NCBI RefSeq assembly: GCF_003368325.1
Contig: NZ_CP031467.1
Span: 3,844,001-3,908,000 of the forward strand
Length of the DNA stretch: 64,000 bases
Direction of reading: 5' to 3'
Origin: Paraburkholderia caffeinilytica
GTDB taxonomy: Bacteria > Pseudomonadota > Gammaproteobacteria > Burkholderiales > Burkholderiaceae
The notes under the pieces are model-generated. The model ran no database searches. It was not told the DNA's origin and was given only the letters and a program-made list of their open reading frames with translations. The translations under genes were made by a program, and so were the position numbers. This document shows positions 17,262-25,479 of this stretch, piece after piece. Every line of letters begins with the position of its first letter. Position 1 is the first letter of the stretch.

Positions 17262-19166
17262 ATGAAACCTGTCGTCTTTGACGACTGCTTTGGCTGGCTG
17301 CATCCTGCGCCGGGCGAGAGCGGCGTCGTGCTGTGCAATCCGTTTGGATACGATGCGCTGTGTACGCATCGTGGCTGGCGCAAGCTCGCCGAGCGAATTG
17401 CCGCGGCGGGCATGCCGGTGCTACGTTTCGACTATCCGGGCGCGGGCGATTCGGCTGGCGTGGAAGAGGATCCGCAGCGCGTGAGCGCGTGGCTCGACAG
17501 CATCGTCGCCGCCATCGGACGGCTGCGCGAATGGACTGGCGTGACGCGCGTGTCGCTGGTCGGTCTGCGGTTCGGCGCGACGCTGGCGGCGCTGGCGGCC
17601 GAGCGGATGGGCGGCATCGATAACCTCGTCTTGCTGGCGCCGCCGATCATGGGACGCAACTATCTGCGTGAGCTGCGCGCGCATCGGCAAAGCTGGCTCA
17701 GCACGCCCGCAGGCATGAACGGCGACGCGATCGCCGACCCCGATACCTATGTCGAGGCGTTCGGCTTCGGGCTATACGGCGACGACATTGCCCGAATCGG
17801 CGCGCTCGATCTGCGACGCGATACGGCGAGGCCCGCTCGCCGAGTACTACTGCTCGATTCGAGCGACCGCAACCGCGCGCAGGCGTTGGCAGAACACTAT
17901 GTGGCCAATGGCGTGACGGTGGAACGTCACAGCTTCGACGAGTGCGACCGCTTTGTGATCGAAGCGTTGTATAGCGAAGAACCGGTCGAGGCGTTTTCGC
18001 GTGCCACTGCGTGGCTGGCTGAAGAGCTGCCGGTTGACCATGCAAGCGCCCGTGCGGACATCGACACGCCGGAACCAGGCAACCCCGAATCACCCGAACT
18101 CGCGCTCGCGCCTTATCACGCCGTCGAGCGGCCGGTGGTGTTCGGAAAGTGTTTTGGCATCTATTGCGAACCCATTGCGCCGCGCACCGAGGTGCCGCGC
18201 GCCGACACACCCGCGATGCTGTTTTTCAACACCGGCGCGAGTCATCACATCGGCGACGGCCGCATCTTCGTGCTGTTCGCGAGGCGTCTGGCAGCACTCG
18301 GCATCGCGTCGCTGCGCATGGACCTGAGCGGTCTCGGCGACGCCGTGCCGGCTGCCGCGGCCGTCACGCTCGACACGATCTATTCCGACATGTCGTGCAA
18401 TGACGCGTGCGCCGGCGCCGACTGGCTCGTCGCGCACGGTCACGCGCGCGTCGTCACGTTCGGCGTGTGCGGGGGCGCGTTTGTCGGGTTGCATGCGTGC
18501 GCGCGTCATCCAGACATCGTCGGCGGTTTTGGCGTGAATCTGCAGAAATTCATCTGGGACGGTGCAGCGCGCGAGCCGGGCGCCCATCAGTTCGCGTCGT
18601 CGAAAGTCTATTGGCGTTCAGCGCTGACGCGCGAAAAATGGTTGCGCGCGCTGCGCGGTCAAAGCCATCCGTTGCGCATTGCGGGCGTGCTCGGAAAACG
18701 GGTCGCGCGATCCTGCTGGCTAGCCGCGACCGGCTGGATCGAACACCTTACCGGCTGGCCGCTTACCACCAACGAAGTGCGCGATATCGTGCGCACGCTT
18801 CACGCCAAAGGGGTGCATCTGCGGCTCGTTTACGGCGAGTTCGACGTCGGGCTCGACGAGGCGCGCGTGCAGTTCGGCGCACGGCTAGGCGCATTGCTGC
18901 GCTATTCGCGCGTGCGCGCTGTCACGTTGCCGAAGCTCGATCACGCGCTCTTCACGCGCCCTGCGCGCGAAGCGGCGATGGCCGATGCCGAACGATGGCT
19001 GTTTTCAGAGGTGATCCAGGCGGCAGTTCCCGCAGGCGCCGAAATCGATACCACCGGCGCAACGACGCCGGTGCTTTTCCCGAGTCAGTCCGCCAGCTCG
19101 CCGGCTGGCGGAACAACGAGTTCCCGCCCCCCGGCACACTCATACCTCGACGGAGTACGTCCGTGA
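17262..19166 (+). CDS. Fused double alpha/beta-hydrolase, exosortase-associated-hydrolase-like
   Basis: A 634-residue protein with two alpha/beta-hydrolase domains (about 1-255 and 285-585) and a Ser/Pro-rich tail. The nucleophile elbow of domain 1 reads VGLRFGA, so residue 103 is Arg instead of Ser. Domain 2 reads FGVCGGA, with Cys403 as putative nucleophile, D528 (GEFDVG) and H561 (KLDHALF) completing a Cys-Asp-His set. From memory, the two separate hydrolases of exosortase-A/EPS loci show these same two elbow types. No exosortase is visible here. Domain 1 is probably non-catalytic. A thioesterase or acyl-transfer role on the acyl carrier protein is a plausible inference. Its stop overlaps the methyltransferase GTG start. 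Confidence 0.8.
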   Translation: MKPVVFDDCFGWLHPAPGESGVVLCNPFGYDALCTHRGWRKLAERIAAAGMPVLRFDYPGAGDSAGVEEDPQRVSAWLDSIVAAIGRLREWTGVTRVSLVGLRFGATLAALAAERMGGIDNLVLLAPPIMGRNYLRELRAHRQSWLSTPAGMNGDAIADPDTYVEAFGFGLYGDDIARIGALDLRRDTARPARRVLLLDSSDRNRAQALAEHYVANGVTVERHSFDECDRFVIEALYSEEPVEAFSRATAWLAEELPVDHASARADIDTPEPGNPESPELALAPYHAVERPVVFGKCFGIYCEPIAPRTEVPRADTPAMLFFNTGASHHIGDGRIFVLFARRLAALGIASLRMDLSGLGDAVPAAAAVTLDTIYSDMSCNDACAGADWLVAHGHARVVTFGVCGGAFVGLHACARHPDIVGGFGVNLQKFIWDGAAREPGAHQFASSKVYWRSALTREKWLRALRGQSHPLRIAGVLGKRVARSCWLAATGWIEHLTGWPLTTNEVRDIVRTLHAKGVHLRLVYGEFDVGLDEARVQFGARLGALLRYSRVRAVTLPKLDHALFTRPAREAAMADAERWLFSEVIQAAVPAGAEIDTTGATTPVLFPSQSASSPAGGTTSSRPPAHSYLDGVRP

Positions 19167-20002
19167 ATACACAGTCACTGTCCGAGTTGGACCGCATCAA
19201 CCGCACGGCGTGGAATTCGCCGGATGCGACGCGCGAATTCACTACCGAAAAGACTTTCTCCGATAGAGGCGAGCAGGCAGCGCTCGAATGGCTGAGGCCG
19301 CGTTGCGCGGGTCTGCCGTTGCTCGATATCGGCATCGGCGCGGGCCGCACGATTCCGCTGATGACGTCGCTTTCGAACGACTACACCGGCGTCGACTACA
19401 CGCCCAAGCTGCTGGACATGGCGAAGTCGCGCTATCCCGATCTGGACTTGCGGCATATGGATGCGCGCGACATGTCCGCGCTGCCGTCCGGGCATTACGG
19501 GCTGGTCGAGTTCAGCTGGAACGGCATCGATTGCGTCGACTACGACGACCGCGTGAAGATTCTCAGCGAGATGTACCGCGTGTTGCGTCCCGGCGGCTAC
19601 GTGCTGTTCTCATCGCATAACCGGGGCGGTCCTGGCTATGGCGAGAACATCTGGCAACTGCTGCCGGAATTCACCCTCAACCCGCTCAAGCTCGGCTGGC
19701 GCACGCTGCGCTCGTTGCGGCGCTTTCAGCTCGGCACGCTGAACTATATGCGCAACATACGGCTGAATCGCGACTACGGCAGCTACGCACTGAAGACAGC
19801 GGCGGCGCACAACTTCGGCATTGTGATCGTCTATACGACGCTCGCCGAACAGCGCCGGCAGCTCGCCGAGGTCGGCTTTCAGCGCGATGTGGTGTTCGGC
19901 AGTTGCGATGGCGACCTGATCGCCGACGACGTGGAAACGAGCAACGCGTGGTGGTTTCACTTCATCGCGCACAAACCGTTTGCCGAACGACGTTTCGACT
20001 GA
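19163..20002 (+). CDS. SAM-dependent class I methyltransferase
   Basis: A 279-residue protein starting at GTG 19163, which overlaps the hydrolase stop (GTGA) and follows CGGAG at good spacing. Motif I is LLDIGIGAGRT, and YTGVDYTPKLLDMA supplies the acidic residue that holds the SAM ribose. A later LRPGGYVLFSSHN strand completes the class I fold. Coupling to the hydrolase gene suggests methylation of a polysaccharide sugar, or of the acyl group being attached. The substrate is unknown. Confidence 0.87.
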   Translation: MNTQSLSELDRINRTAWNSPDATREFTTEKTFSDRGEQAALEWLRPRCAGLPLLDIGIGAGRTIPLMTSLSNDYTGVDYTPKLLDMAKSRYPDLDLRHMDARDMSALPSGHYGLVEFSWNGIDCVDYDDRVKILSEMYRVLRPGGYVLFSSHNRGGPGYGENIWQLLPEFTLNPLKLGWRTLRSLRRFQLGTLNYMRNIRLNRDYGSYALKTAAAHNFGIVIVYTTLAEQRRQLAEVGFQRDVVFGSCDGDLIADDVETSNAWWFHFIAHKPFAERRFD

Positions 20003-20072
20003 CTGCCGGCGAGAGCCGAAAGGGTCGATCGGAACATAAAGAAATCAGGTTGAACACGAACGGGAAGCGGAC

Positions 20073-21671
20073 ATGAATCGCATCGTTGAACCAGGCAATC
20101 CGCTCGCGTCGATTGCGGGCGTCACCGGAGAGGCCACACGTTTGTCCGTCCAGCCGGTGATTCTCGCGGGCGGTTCCGGCACGCGGCTCTGGCCGTTGTC
20201 GCGCGCGCGCAATCCGAAACAGCTGATCGGGCTGATGGGCGACGAATCGCTGCTCGAAGCAACGCTGCGCCGGCTTGACCTTGCGTTCGCCCATGCCGCG
20301 GGTAGCGAGATCACGGCTGAGATGCCCACAGTCACGCCGCTGAGCATGGCCACGCCGCTCGTGGTCTGCTGCGAGGACCTGCGTCTGCAAACGCTCGAGC
20401 GCCTCGAACAGTGCCGCCGGCCGGTGCGAATGGTGCTCGAGCCGGTGCCGCGCAATACCGCGCCGGCGCTGACCGTCGCGGCATTGGCCGCGCGCGCGGC
20501 AGCCGCGGACGGCGACGATCCGGTCATCGTCGCATTGCCGGCGGACCATCTGATTGCCGATCATGCGGCTCTCGGCGCGGCGCTTGTGGAAGCGGTCTGT
20601 CACGCCGGGCGTGGGGCGATCGTGACACTGGGCGTGCCGCCGCAGCGCGCGGAAACCGGCTACGGTTATATCCGCACGGGTATGGCGCTCGGCGAGCACG
20701 GGGCGCGTGCGATCGAACGCTTCGTCGAGAAACCCGATGCGGATCTCGCCGAACGCTATGTCGCCTCCGGCGAGTACTGGTGGAACAGCGGTATGTTCGT
20801 GGTGCGCGCGTCGGTCTGGCTTGCGGCCATCGAGCTATGCGGGCCCGCGATCGCGGCGGCTTGCGCGGCGGCTTTCGAGCATGCCGCCGTGGATGGCGAC
20901 GGCACGCTGCGGCTCGCGCGTGAAGCATTCGCGGCGTGTCCTTCCGACTCGATCGACTACGCCGTGATGGAGCGTGTCGCCACCGACGCGCGCCTGATCG
21001 GCGTCGCGGTGCCGCTGGTCGCGGGCTGGTCGGACGTGGGCGCATGGGATTCGGTATGGGCAGCGTCCGATAAGGACGCTTGCGGCAACGTCGCGCGTGG
21101 CCGCGTGATGTTCGAGGGCTCGGCCGACAGTTTCGCGCATTCCGAGGGGCGCCTCGTCGCGTGTGTCGGCGTGAGCGGCGTGGTGGTGGTCGAGACCGCC
21201 GACGCGGTGCTGGTCGCCTCGAAAGATCGCGTACAGGACGTCAAGGCGATCGTCAGCCGCCTGAAGGCGGAGCAGGGCGCGGAGGCGCAGGAGCATCGCA
21301 AGGTCGGCCGGCCGTGGGGCTTTTACGACTCGCTCGAGCGCGGGGAGCGCTTCCAGGTGAAGCGCATCGTCGTCAAGCCGGGCGGGCGTCTGTCGCTGCA
21401 GATGCATCACCATCGCGCGGAACACTGGATCGTGGTGCGCGGCACCGCACGCGTCACGCGCGGCGACGAGTGCTTCCTGCTCTCGGAGAATCAGTCGACG
21501 TATATCCCGCTCGGCGTCACGCACCGGCTCGAAAATCCGGGCAAGACGCCGCTTGAAATGATCGAGGTGCAATCAGGCGGCTATCTCGGCGAAGACGACA
21601 TCGTGCGCTTCGACGATCAATACGGCCGTGATCAGGAGAGCGGCCATGCAGGCACGGGTACTTCACACTGA
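20073..21671 (+). CDS. manC: Mannose-1-phosphate guanylyltransferase / mannose-6-phosphate isomerase
   Basis: A 532-residue bifunctional type II enzyme. The nucleotidyltransferase domain has the pyrophosphorylase signature GGSGTRLWPLSR (residues 33-44) with NPKQ, and EKP (RFVEKPD). The C-terminal cupin isomerase domain carries the QMHHHRAEHW metal site and YIPLGVTHRLENPG. It converts fructose-6-phosphate to mannose-6-phosphate and mannose-1-phosphate to GDP-mannose, so the polymer probably contains mannose or a GDP-mannose-derived sugar. The N-terminus is about 20 residues longer than usual before the conserved strand. The flavin reductase start lies inside its 3' end. Confidence 0.95.
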   Translation: MNRIVEPGNPLASIAGVTGEATRLSVQPVILAGGSGTRLWPLSRARNPKQLIGLMGDESLLEATLRRLDLAFAHAAGSEITAEMPTVTPLSMATPLVVCCEDLRLQTLERLEQCRRPVRMVLEPVPRNTAPALTVAALAARAAAADGDDPVIVALPADHLIADHAALGAALVEAVCHAGRGAIVTLGVPPQRAETGYGYIRTGMALGEHGARAIERFVEKPDADLAERYVASGEYWWNSGMFVVRASVWLAAIELCGPAIAAACAAAFEHAAVDGDGTLRLAREAFAACPSDSIDYAVMERVATDARLIGVAVPLVAGWSDVGAWDSVWAASDKDACGNVARGRVMFEGSADSFAHSEGRLVACVGVSGVVVVETADAVLVASKDRVQDVKAIVSRLKAEQGAEAQEHRKVGRPWGFYDSLERGERFQVKRIVVKPGGRLSLQMHHHRAEHWIVVRGTARVTRGDECFLLSENQSTYIPLGVTHRLENPGKTPLEMIEVQSGGYLGEDDIVRFDDQYGRDQESGHAGTGTSH

Positions 21672-22353
21672 CGCACCGCAGGCGGCGCGTGCCGCGAGCT
21701 TGCAGGACCCCGTGGCCCGCAGCGCGGGCGGCGCGCCCGGTTCAGGCACAGCCTGCCCGGACACGGCCGCCGTGAACGCGGCCGGCTCAAGCGCAGCGGA
21801 CCCGAACGTGTCGAGCTTCGACGAGCGCCGTTTCCGCCATGCGCTGGGCCGTTTCGCCACCGGCGTCGTGGTGATTTCGACCGGCAGTGGCGACGGGATG
21901 CATGCGATGACCGCGAATGCCTTCATGTCGGGGTCGCTCAAGCCGCCGCTGATCGTCGTGTCGGTCGGGCACCGCGCGCGCATGCACGAGCGTCTGATGA
22001 ACAGCGCGAGGTTCGGCGTGAGCGTGTTGTCCGACGCCCAGGAACCCCATAGCCGCCATTTCGCCGGCGAGCCGCAGGGCCGGCTCGCGCCGCGCTTCGC
22101 GCCGGTGGACGGCTTGCCGGACGTGGTGCTGCTCGAGCACGCCGCGGCCCGGTTCGCGGCGCGCATGGTGGACCGGCATCCGTGCGGCGACCACACGCTC
22201 TTTGTCGGCGAAGTGCTGGTGTTCTCGCTCGACGAACACGCGCCGCTGATCTTCTTCGGGGGGCGCTATGCGTCGGTAGCCGGGCCGCTCGAGGCGCCGG
22301 TGACAACACCGGCCGGAACGCCGGTCACGATCAGCCCGCCACTGAAGCGGTGA
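21646..22353 (+). CDS. Flavin reductase-like domain protein
   Basis: A 235-residue protein. After an Ala-rich lead of about 65 residues it matches the FMN-binding flavin reductase family: FRHALGRFATGVVVISTG, MTANAFMSGSLKPPLIVVSV, and HTLFVGEVLVF with a C-terminal FFGGRYASV. ATG 21646 has AGGAG seven bases upstream and lies inside manC (26-base overlap), so translation is coupled. Such enzymes supply reduced FMN or FAD to a partner oxygenase. The only other flavoprotein seen in the locus is the acyl-CoA-dehydrogenase-like gene at the left edge, so a two-component oxygenase is possible. Confidence 0.85.
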   Translation: MQARVLHTDAPQAARAASLQDPVARSAGGAPGSGTACPDTAAVNAAGSSAADPNVSSFDERRFRHALGRFATGVVVISTGSGDGMHAMTANAFMSGSLKPPLIVVSVGHRARMHERLMNSARFGVSVLSDAQEPHSRHFAGEPQGRLAPRFAPVDGLPDVVLLEHAAARFAARMVDRHPCGDHTLFVGEVLVFSLDEHAPLIFFGGRYASVAGPLEAPVTTPAGTPVTISPPLKR

Positions 22354-22774
22354 GCGCCGCTTTTCCTTTCAATTTGCCCGCGTTTCCCGCCTTCAACCAC
22401 CACCGACAACCGGCGTCTGAAGCGCCGCGTCGTTGCGCCGGTGTTTTTGCACCTGTCCAGAGCCGCCCAGGGAGTGAGCAGGGGGTGAGGATCAGACAAT
22501 TCGATTCCCTACGTGCGTCTTCGCACTATGCAAATTTCGCAACGCAGGCACGCTTGTGACGCAAGCTTATGGCCCGTCAAAACATGCGGCGTTACACGGA
22601 CGAAACAATTCTTCAGAGGGATAACCCTCTCAGGACGTTTCCCAACTGGCGCAACCGTTTCGAAGCTAGCAACGTATCGTAAAAGAACAACGACACCTAT
22701 ATAAAACGACACATCAGGGCTGCTTGATCAACAGGCTACGCGGGGGCAAACACCGCTTCGGGGAGAGTGTCAAC
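22354..22774. other. 421-bp intergenic region upstream of the GntR regulator
   Basis: No gene is supported here. The region is less GC-rich towards the right and holds a perfect 6-bp inverted repeat (22615-22630) and a TATATAAAA stretch near 22698-22706 that could be a -10 region for the regulator gene. No recognisable -35 hexamer was found at standard spacing. Confidence 0.5.
22615..22630. promoter_or_regulatory. Palindrome upstream of the GntR-family gene
   Basis: AGAGGG-ATAA-CCCTCT, a perfect 6-bp inverted repeat with a 4-base centre, 145 bp before the regulator start. It may be an operator; it does not match the TGGTnnnACCA-like FadR consensus, and it could equally be a small hairpin. 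Confidence 0.3.
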
Positions 22775-23494
22775 ATGGAACAGGCAAACAAGGATCGATC
22801 GCTGGTCAGCAAAGTCATGGACGGACTCGTGACCGGCATTGTCGAAGAGAAGTACGGCGCCATCCTGCCGCCACAGGATGTGCTGTCGAAGGAGTTCGAC
22901 GTCAGCCGCACCGTCATGCGCGAGGCGCTGTCGATGCTGCTCGCGCGCGACATGCTGGACGTGCGGCCCAAGATCGGCACGCGCATCCGGCCGATGAGCG
23001 ATTGGCGCATGATCGACGAGGACGTCGTGAACTGGCGTTTTCGCGCGAAACCCGATCCGCTGTTTCTGCGCGACGTGATCGAGTTTCGCATCCTGATCGA
23101 ACCGCGCGCCTCGGCGCAGGCGGCCGCGCGGGGTAGTGCGGCCGACGTCGCGGCGATTCGCGAGGCGTTCGACGCGTTTCGCGTGATCCGGCCGGGCGAG
23201 TCCGGTTATCAGGCCGCCGACGAACTGTTCCATGCGCGCATCGTGGTGGCGAGCGGCAATCAGTTCTTCAAGCAGATGGCGGCGATCATTCGCGGCGCGC
23301 TCTCGACGGTCAACCCGATCGTCAATCAGAAGGATGGCGCGTGGGAGAAGGCGGTGAGCACGCATCAGCGCGTGGTCGACGCGATCGAACGGCGCGATCC
23401 GAAGGAAGCCGAAATCGCCTCGCTGGCGATGATCGACTACACCGCGGAAGAGGTCGCCAGCAACTACACGTCGGAACCGCCCGTGCGGGGCTGA
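22775..23494 (+). CDS. FadR-subfamily GntR transcriptional regulator
   Basis: A 239-residue regulator. The N-terminal winged helix shows LPPQDVLSKEFDVSRTVMREAL and a wing ending VRPKIGTRI, as in the GntR family. The C-terminal all-helical FCD domain has the metal or ligand residues spread over FRILIEPRAS, FHARIVVASGN and HQRVVDAI. ATG 22775 follows GGAGAG at 8-base spacing; an earlier in-frame ATG lacks such a site. FadR-type FCD regulators usually sense organic or sugar acids. The next gene on the same strand is a sugar-type oxidoreductase, a plausible target. Confidence 0.9.
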   Translation: MEQANKDRSLVSKVMDGLVTGIVEEKYGAILPPQDVLSKEFDVSRTVMREALSMLLARDMLDVRPKIGTRIRPMSDWRMIDEDVVNWRFRAKPDPLFLRDVIEFRILIEPRASAQAAARGSAADVAAIREAFDAFRVIRPGESGYQAADELFHARIVVASGNQFFKQMAAIIRGALSTVNPIVNQKDGAWEKAVSTHQRVVDAIERRDPKEAEIASLAMIDYTAEEVASNYTSEPPVRG

Positions 23495-23636
23495 ATGCGG
23501 CCGCGGCGGCGGCCGCTGAAAATGCCTTCCCGCAGGGACCTTGCATAACGAACGGCGCGACAGCATGCCTGCGCATGCGCACGCGGCTTGCGTCACAATA
23601 GCGGCCTGTTCTGAACTGCACGGACTCGAAGGAACG

Positions 23637-24635
23637 ATGACAATTGCCATGCAACAAGCCCCGGCGGGCGGCGTGATTCGCTGGGGGATCGTCGGGACGG
23701 GCCGCATTGCCCGTCGCTTCGCTCTTGGACTCGCTCATGTGCCGCAGGCGCAACTGACCGCGCTGTGGTCACGCCGCGCCGAACCGGCCATGGCCTTCGC
23801 CGACGAGTTCGGCGGCGAGGTGTGCGCGAGTTTCGACGCGCTGCTCGCGAGCGGGATCGACGCGCTTTATGTCGCCACCGTCCAGGATAGCCACGCCGAC
23901 TACACGATCGCCGCGCTCAAAGCCGGTCTGCACGTGCTGTGCGAAAAACCCGCCACCATCAACAAGCCGCAACTCGAGCGTGTACTCGAGGCCGCGCGCG
24001 CCGGGCAACGGCTTTTCATGGAAGCCATGAAGCCGCCGTTTTATCCGCTCTACAGAAAGTTGCGCGCGCATCTGGATGCCGAGCCGATCGGCGAGGTGGG
24101 TCTCGTGCGCGCCGGCTGTTCGGTGCCGGGCGTGCCGGACGATCATCCGTCGCTGTCGTTCGAGCACGCGGGCGGCGCGCTGCTCGATATCGGTGTCTAC
24201 GAAATGTTTCTCGCGGTCGACTGGCTCGGTGCGCCGCGTGAGGTACAGACGCTCGGGCGGCTCGGCTCGACCGGCGTCGATACGTTCGCGAGCCTGAACA
24301 GCCGGCATGAGCGCGGCATTGCCCAGCTGTTTTGCGGACTCGACCTGCACGGCAAGGGCGACGCATTGCTGATGGCCACGGGCGGCCATGTCACGCTTCA
24401 CGAGCCCTGGTGGAATCCGGTGCGCGCGACGATCCGGTACGCCGACGGTCGTGTGGTCGAGCTCGACGAGCCGTTCGAAGGCGGCGGCCTGAACTACGAG
24501 ACCGCGCATTTCTGCGAGCTGATTCGGGCGGGACAGATCGAGAGCCCGCTGATGACGCATGGCAAGTCGCTGCAGATGATCGAGATGGCCGATGCCGCAC
24601 GCGCTGCGTTGGGACTTAAGTTCGCGGGAGAGTGA
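23637..24635 (+). CDS. Gfo/Idh/MocA family NAD(P)-dependent oxidoreductase
   Basis: A 332-residue enzyme. The Rossmann motif WGIVGTGRIARRF (near residues 16-28) binds NAD(P), and HVLCEKPATIN contains the EKP motif shared by the family. The C-terminal domain has the HPSLSFEHAGGALLDIGVY signature of trans-dihydrodiol-dehydrogenase- and glucose-fructose-oxidoreductase-like members. ATG 23637 follows AAGGA. It lies 142 bp after the GntR gene and converges on the cystine permease gene. The substrate is probably a sugar or inositol derivative. Confidence 0.9.
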   Translation: MTIAMQQAPAGGVIRWGIVGTGRIARRFALGLAHVPQAQLTALWSRRAEPAMAFADEFGGEVCASFDALLASGIDALYVATVQDSHADYTIAALKAGLHVLCEKPATINKPQLERVLEAARAGQRLFMEAMKPPFYPLYRKLRAHLDAEPIGEVGLVRAGCSVPGVPDDHPSLSFEHAGGALLDIGVYEMFLAVDWLGAPREVQTLGRLGSTGVDTFASLNSRHERGIAQLFCGLDLHGKGDALLMATGGHVTLHEPWWNPVRATIRYADGRVVELDEPFEGGGLNYETAHFCELIRAGQIESPLMTHGKSLQMIEMADAARAALGLKFAGE

Positions 24636-24712
24636 GGGTTCGCTGAGGGCGATTGCGATCGATTGCGAGCGATTGGGGGCGCCGCTGGATGCGGCGCGCC
24701 CAGTGAGGTGTG

Positions 24713-25372
24713 TCAATGACGCGCCGGCAGCGCAAGGCGCTTTTCGTACCAGTGCTGCACCCACTCGAGCACCTGGCACAGCACCCAGTAGACCGCGGCG
24801 GCCGCGAGGTACAGCGGCAGCGGCTGATAGGTCGACGCGATGATCTCCTGCGCGCTGCGCAGCAGCTCGGTCACGGTAATCACCGACACCAGCGACGTAT
24901 CCTTGATCAGGCTGATCAAGCTGTTCGACAGGCTCGGCACGGCGATGCGCAAGGCCTGCGGCGCGATCACGTAGCGCAGCGTCTGACGCCGCGAGAGCCC
25001 CAGGCTATAGGCGGCCAGCCACTGGCCGTTGGGAATGCCGAGAATCGCGCCGCGCATGCTTTCCGACAGATACGCCGCCACGTTCGCCGACAACGCGATC
25101 ACACCGGCGGGCGTGGGGTCGAGCGAAATGCCGAGACTCGGCAAGCCGTAGTAGATCACGAAGATCTGCACCAGCAGCGGCGTGCCGCGGAACACGCTCA
25201 CATAGACGCGCGCGATCCAGTTCAGCGCGCGGTTGTGGCTGACGCCCATCACCGCGAGCACGGCGCCGGCAATCAGGCCGAAGATCATCGACAGAACCGC
25301 GAACTTGACCGTCAGGACGGCGCCCTGTGCGAGCACGGGAAGCGATTGGACGAGCAGGGAAGTGGTGGACAT
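24713..25372 (-). CDS. tcyL: L-cystine-type amino-acid ABC transporter permease
   Basis: A 219-residue polar-amino-acid permease (HisM/YecS type) with about five hydrophobic segments: QGAVLTVKFAVLSMIFGLIAG at the start, and FVIYYGLPSLGI and AFRGTP-like FRGTPLLVQI characteristic of this family. The coupling loop is SLGLSRRQTLRYVIAPQALR. ATG 25372 fits the family start MSTTSLLVQSLPVL. It lies downstream of the FliY-like binding-protein gene with a strong hairpin between them. No ATPase gene is adjacent, since the next gene left is convergent and unrelated. Confidence 0.88.
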   Translation of the reverse strand: MSTTSLLVQSLPVLAQGAVLTVKFAVLSMIFGLIAGAVLAVMGVSHNRALNWIARVYVSVFRGTPLLVQIFVIYYGLPSLGISLDPTPAGVIALSANVAAYLSESMRGAILGIPNGQWLAAYSLGLSRRQTLRYVIAPQALRIAVPSLSNSLISLIKDTSLVSVITVTELLRSAQEIIASTYQPLPLYLAAAAVYWVLCQVLEWVQHWYEKRLALPARH

Positions 25373-25423
25373 GAGCGGTGGGCAGGGTTGGCGCACAAAG
25401 TGCACATGGGCGCGCATCATGGA

Positions 25424-25464
25424 CAAAAGCGAAGGGCGGCATCGCCGACGATGCCGCCCTTCGC
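25424..25464 (-). terminator. Perfect hairpin with T-run between cystine binding-protein and permease genes
   Basis: A perfect 16-bp stem (25429-25444 with 25449-25464) and a 4-base loop, followed on the minus strand by TTTT. It lies just after the binding-protein stop and 57 bp before the permease start, so it probably terminates most transcripts and lets the binding protein be made in excess. Confidence 0.85.
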
Positions 25465-25479
25465 TTCATCCGGCGCGCG

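Noticed and set aside
22615..22630. Palindrome taken as a FadR-type operator
   Set aside because: It does not fit the FadR/GntR consensus, so it is listed only as a palindrome of unknown role.
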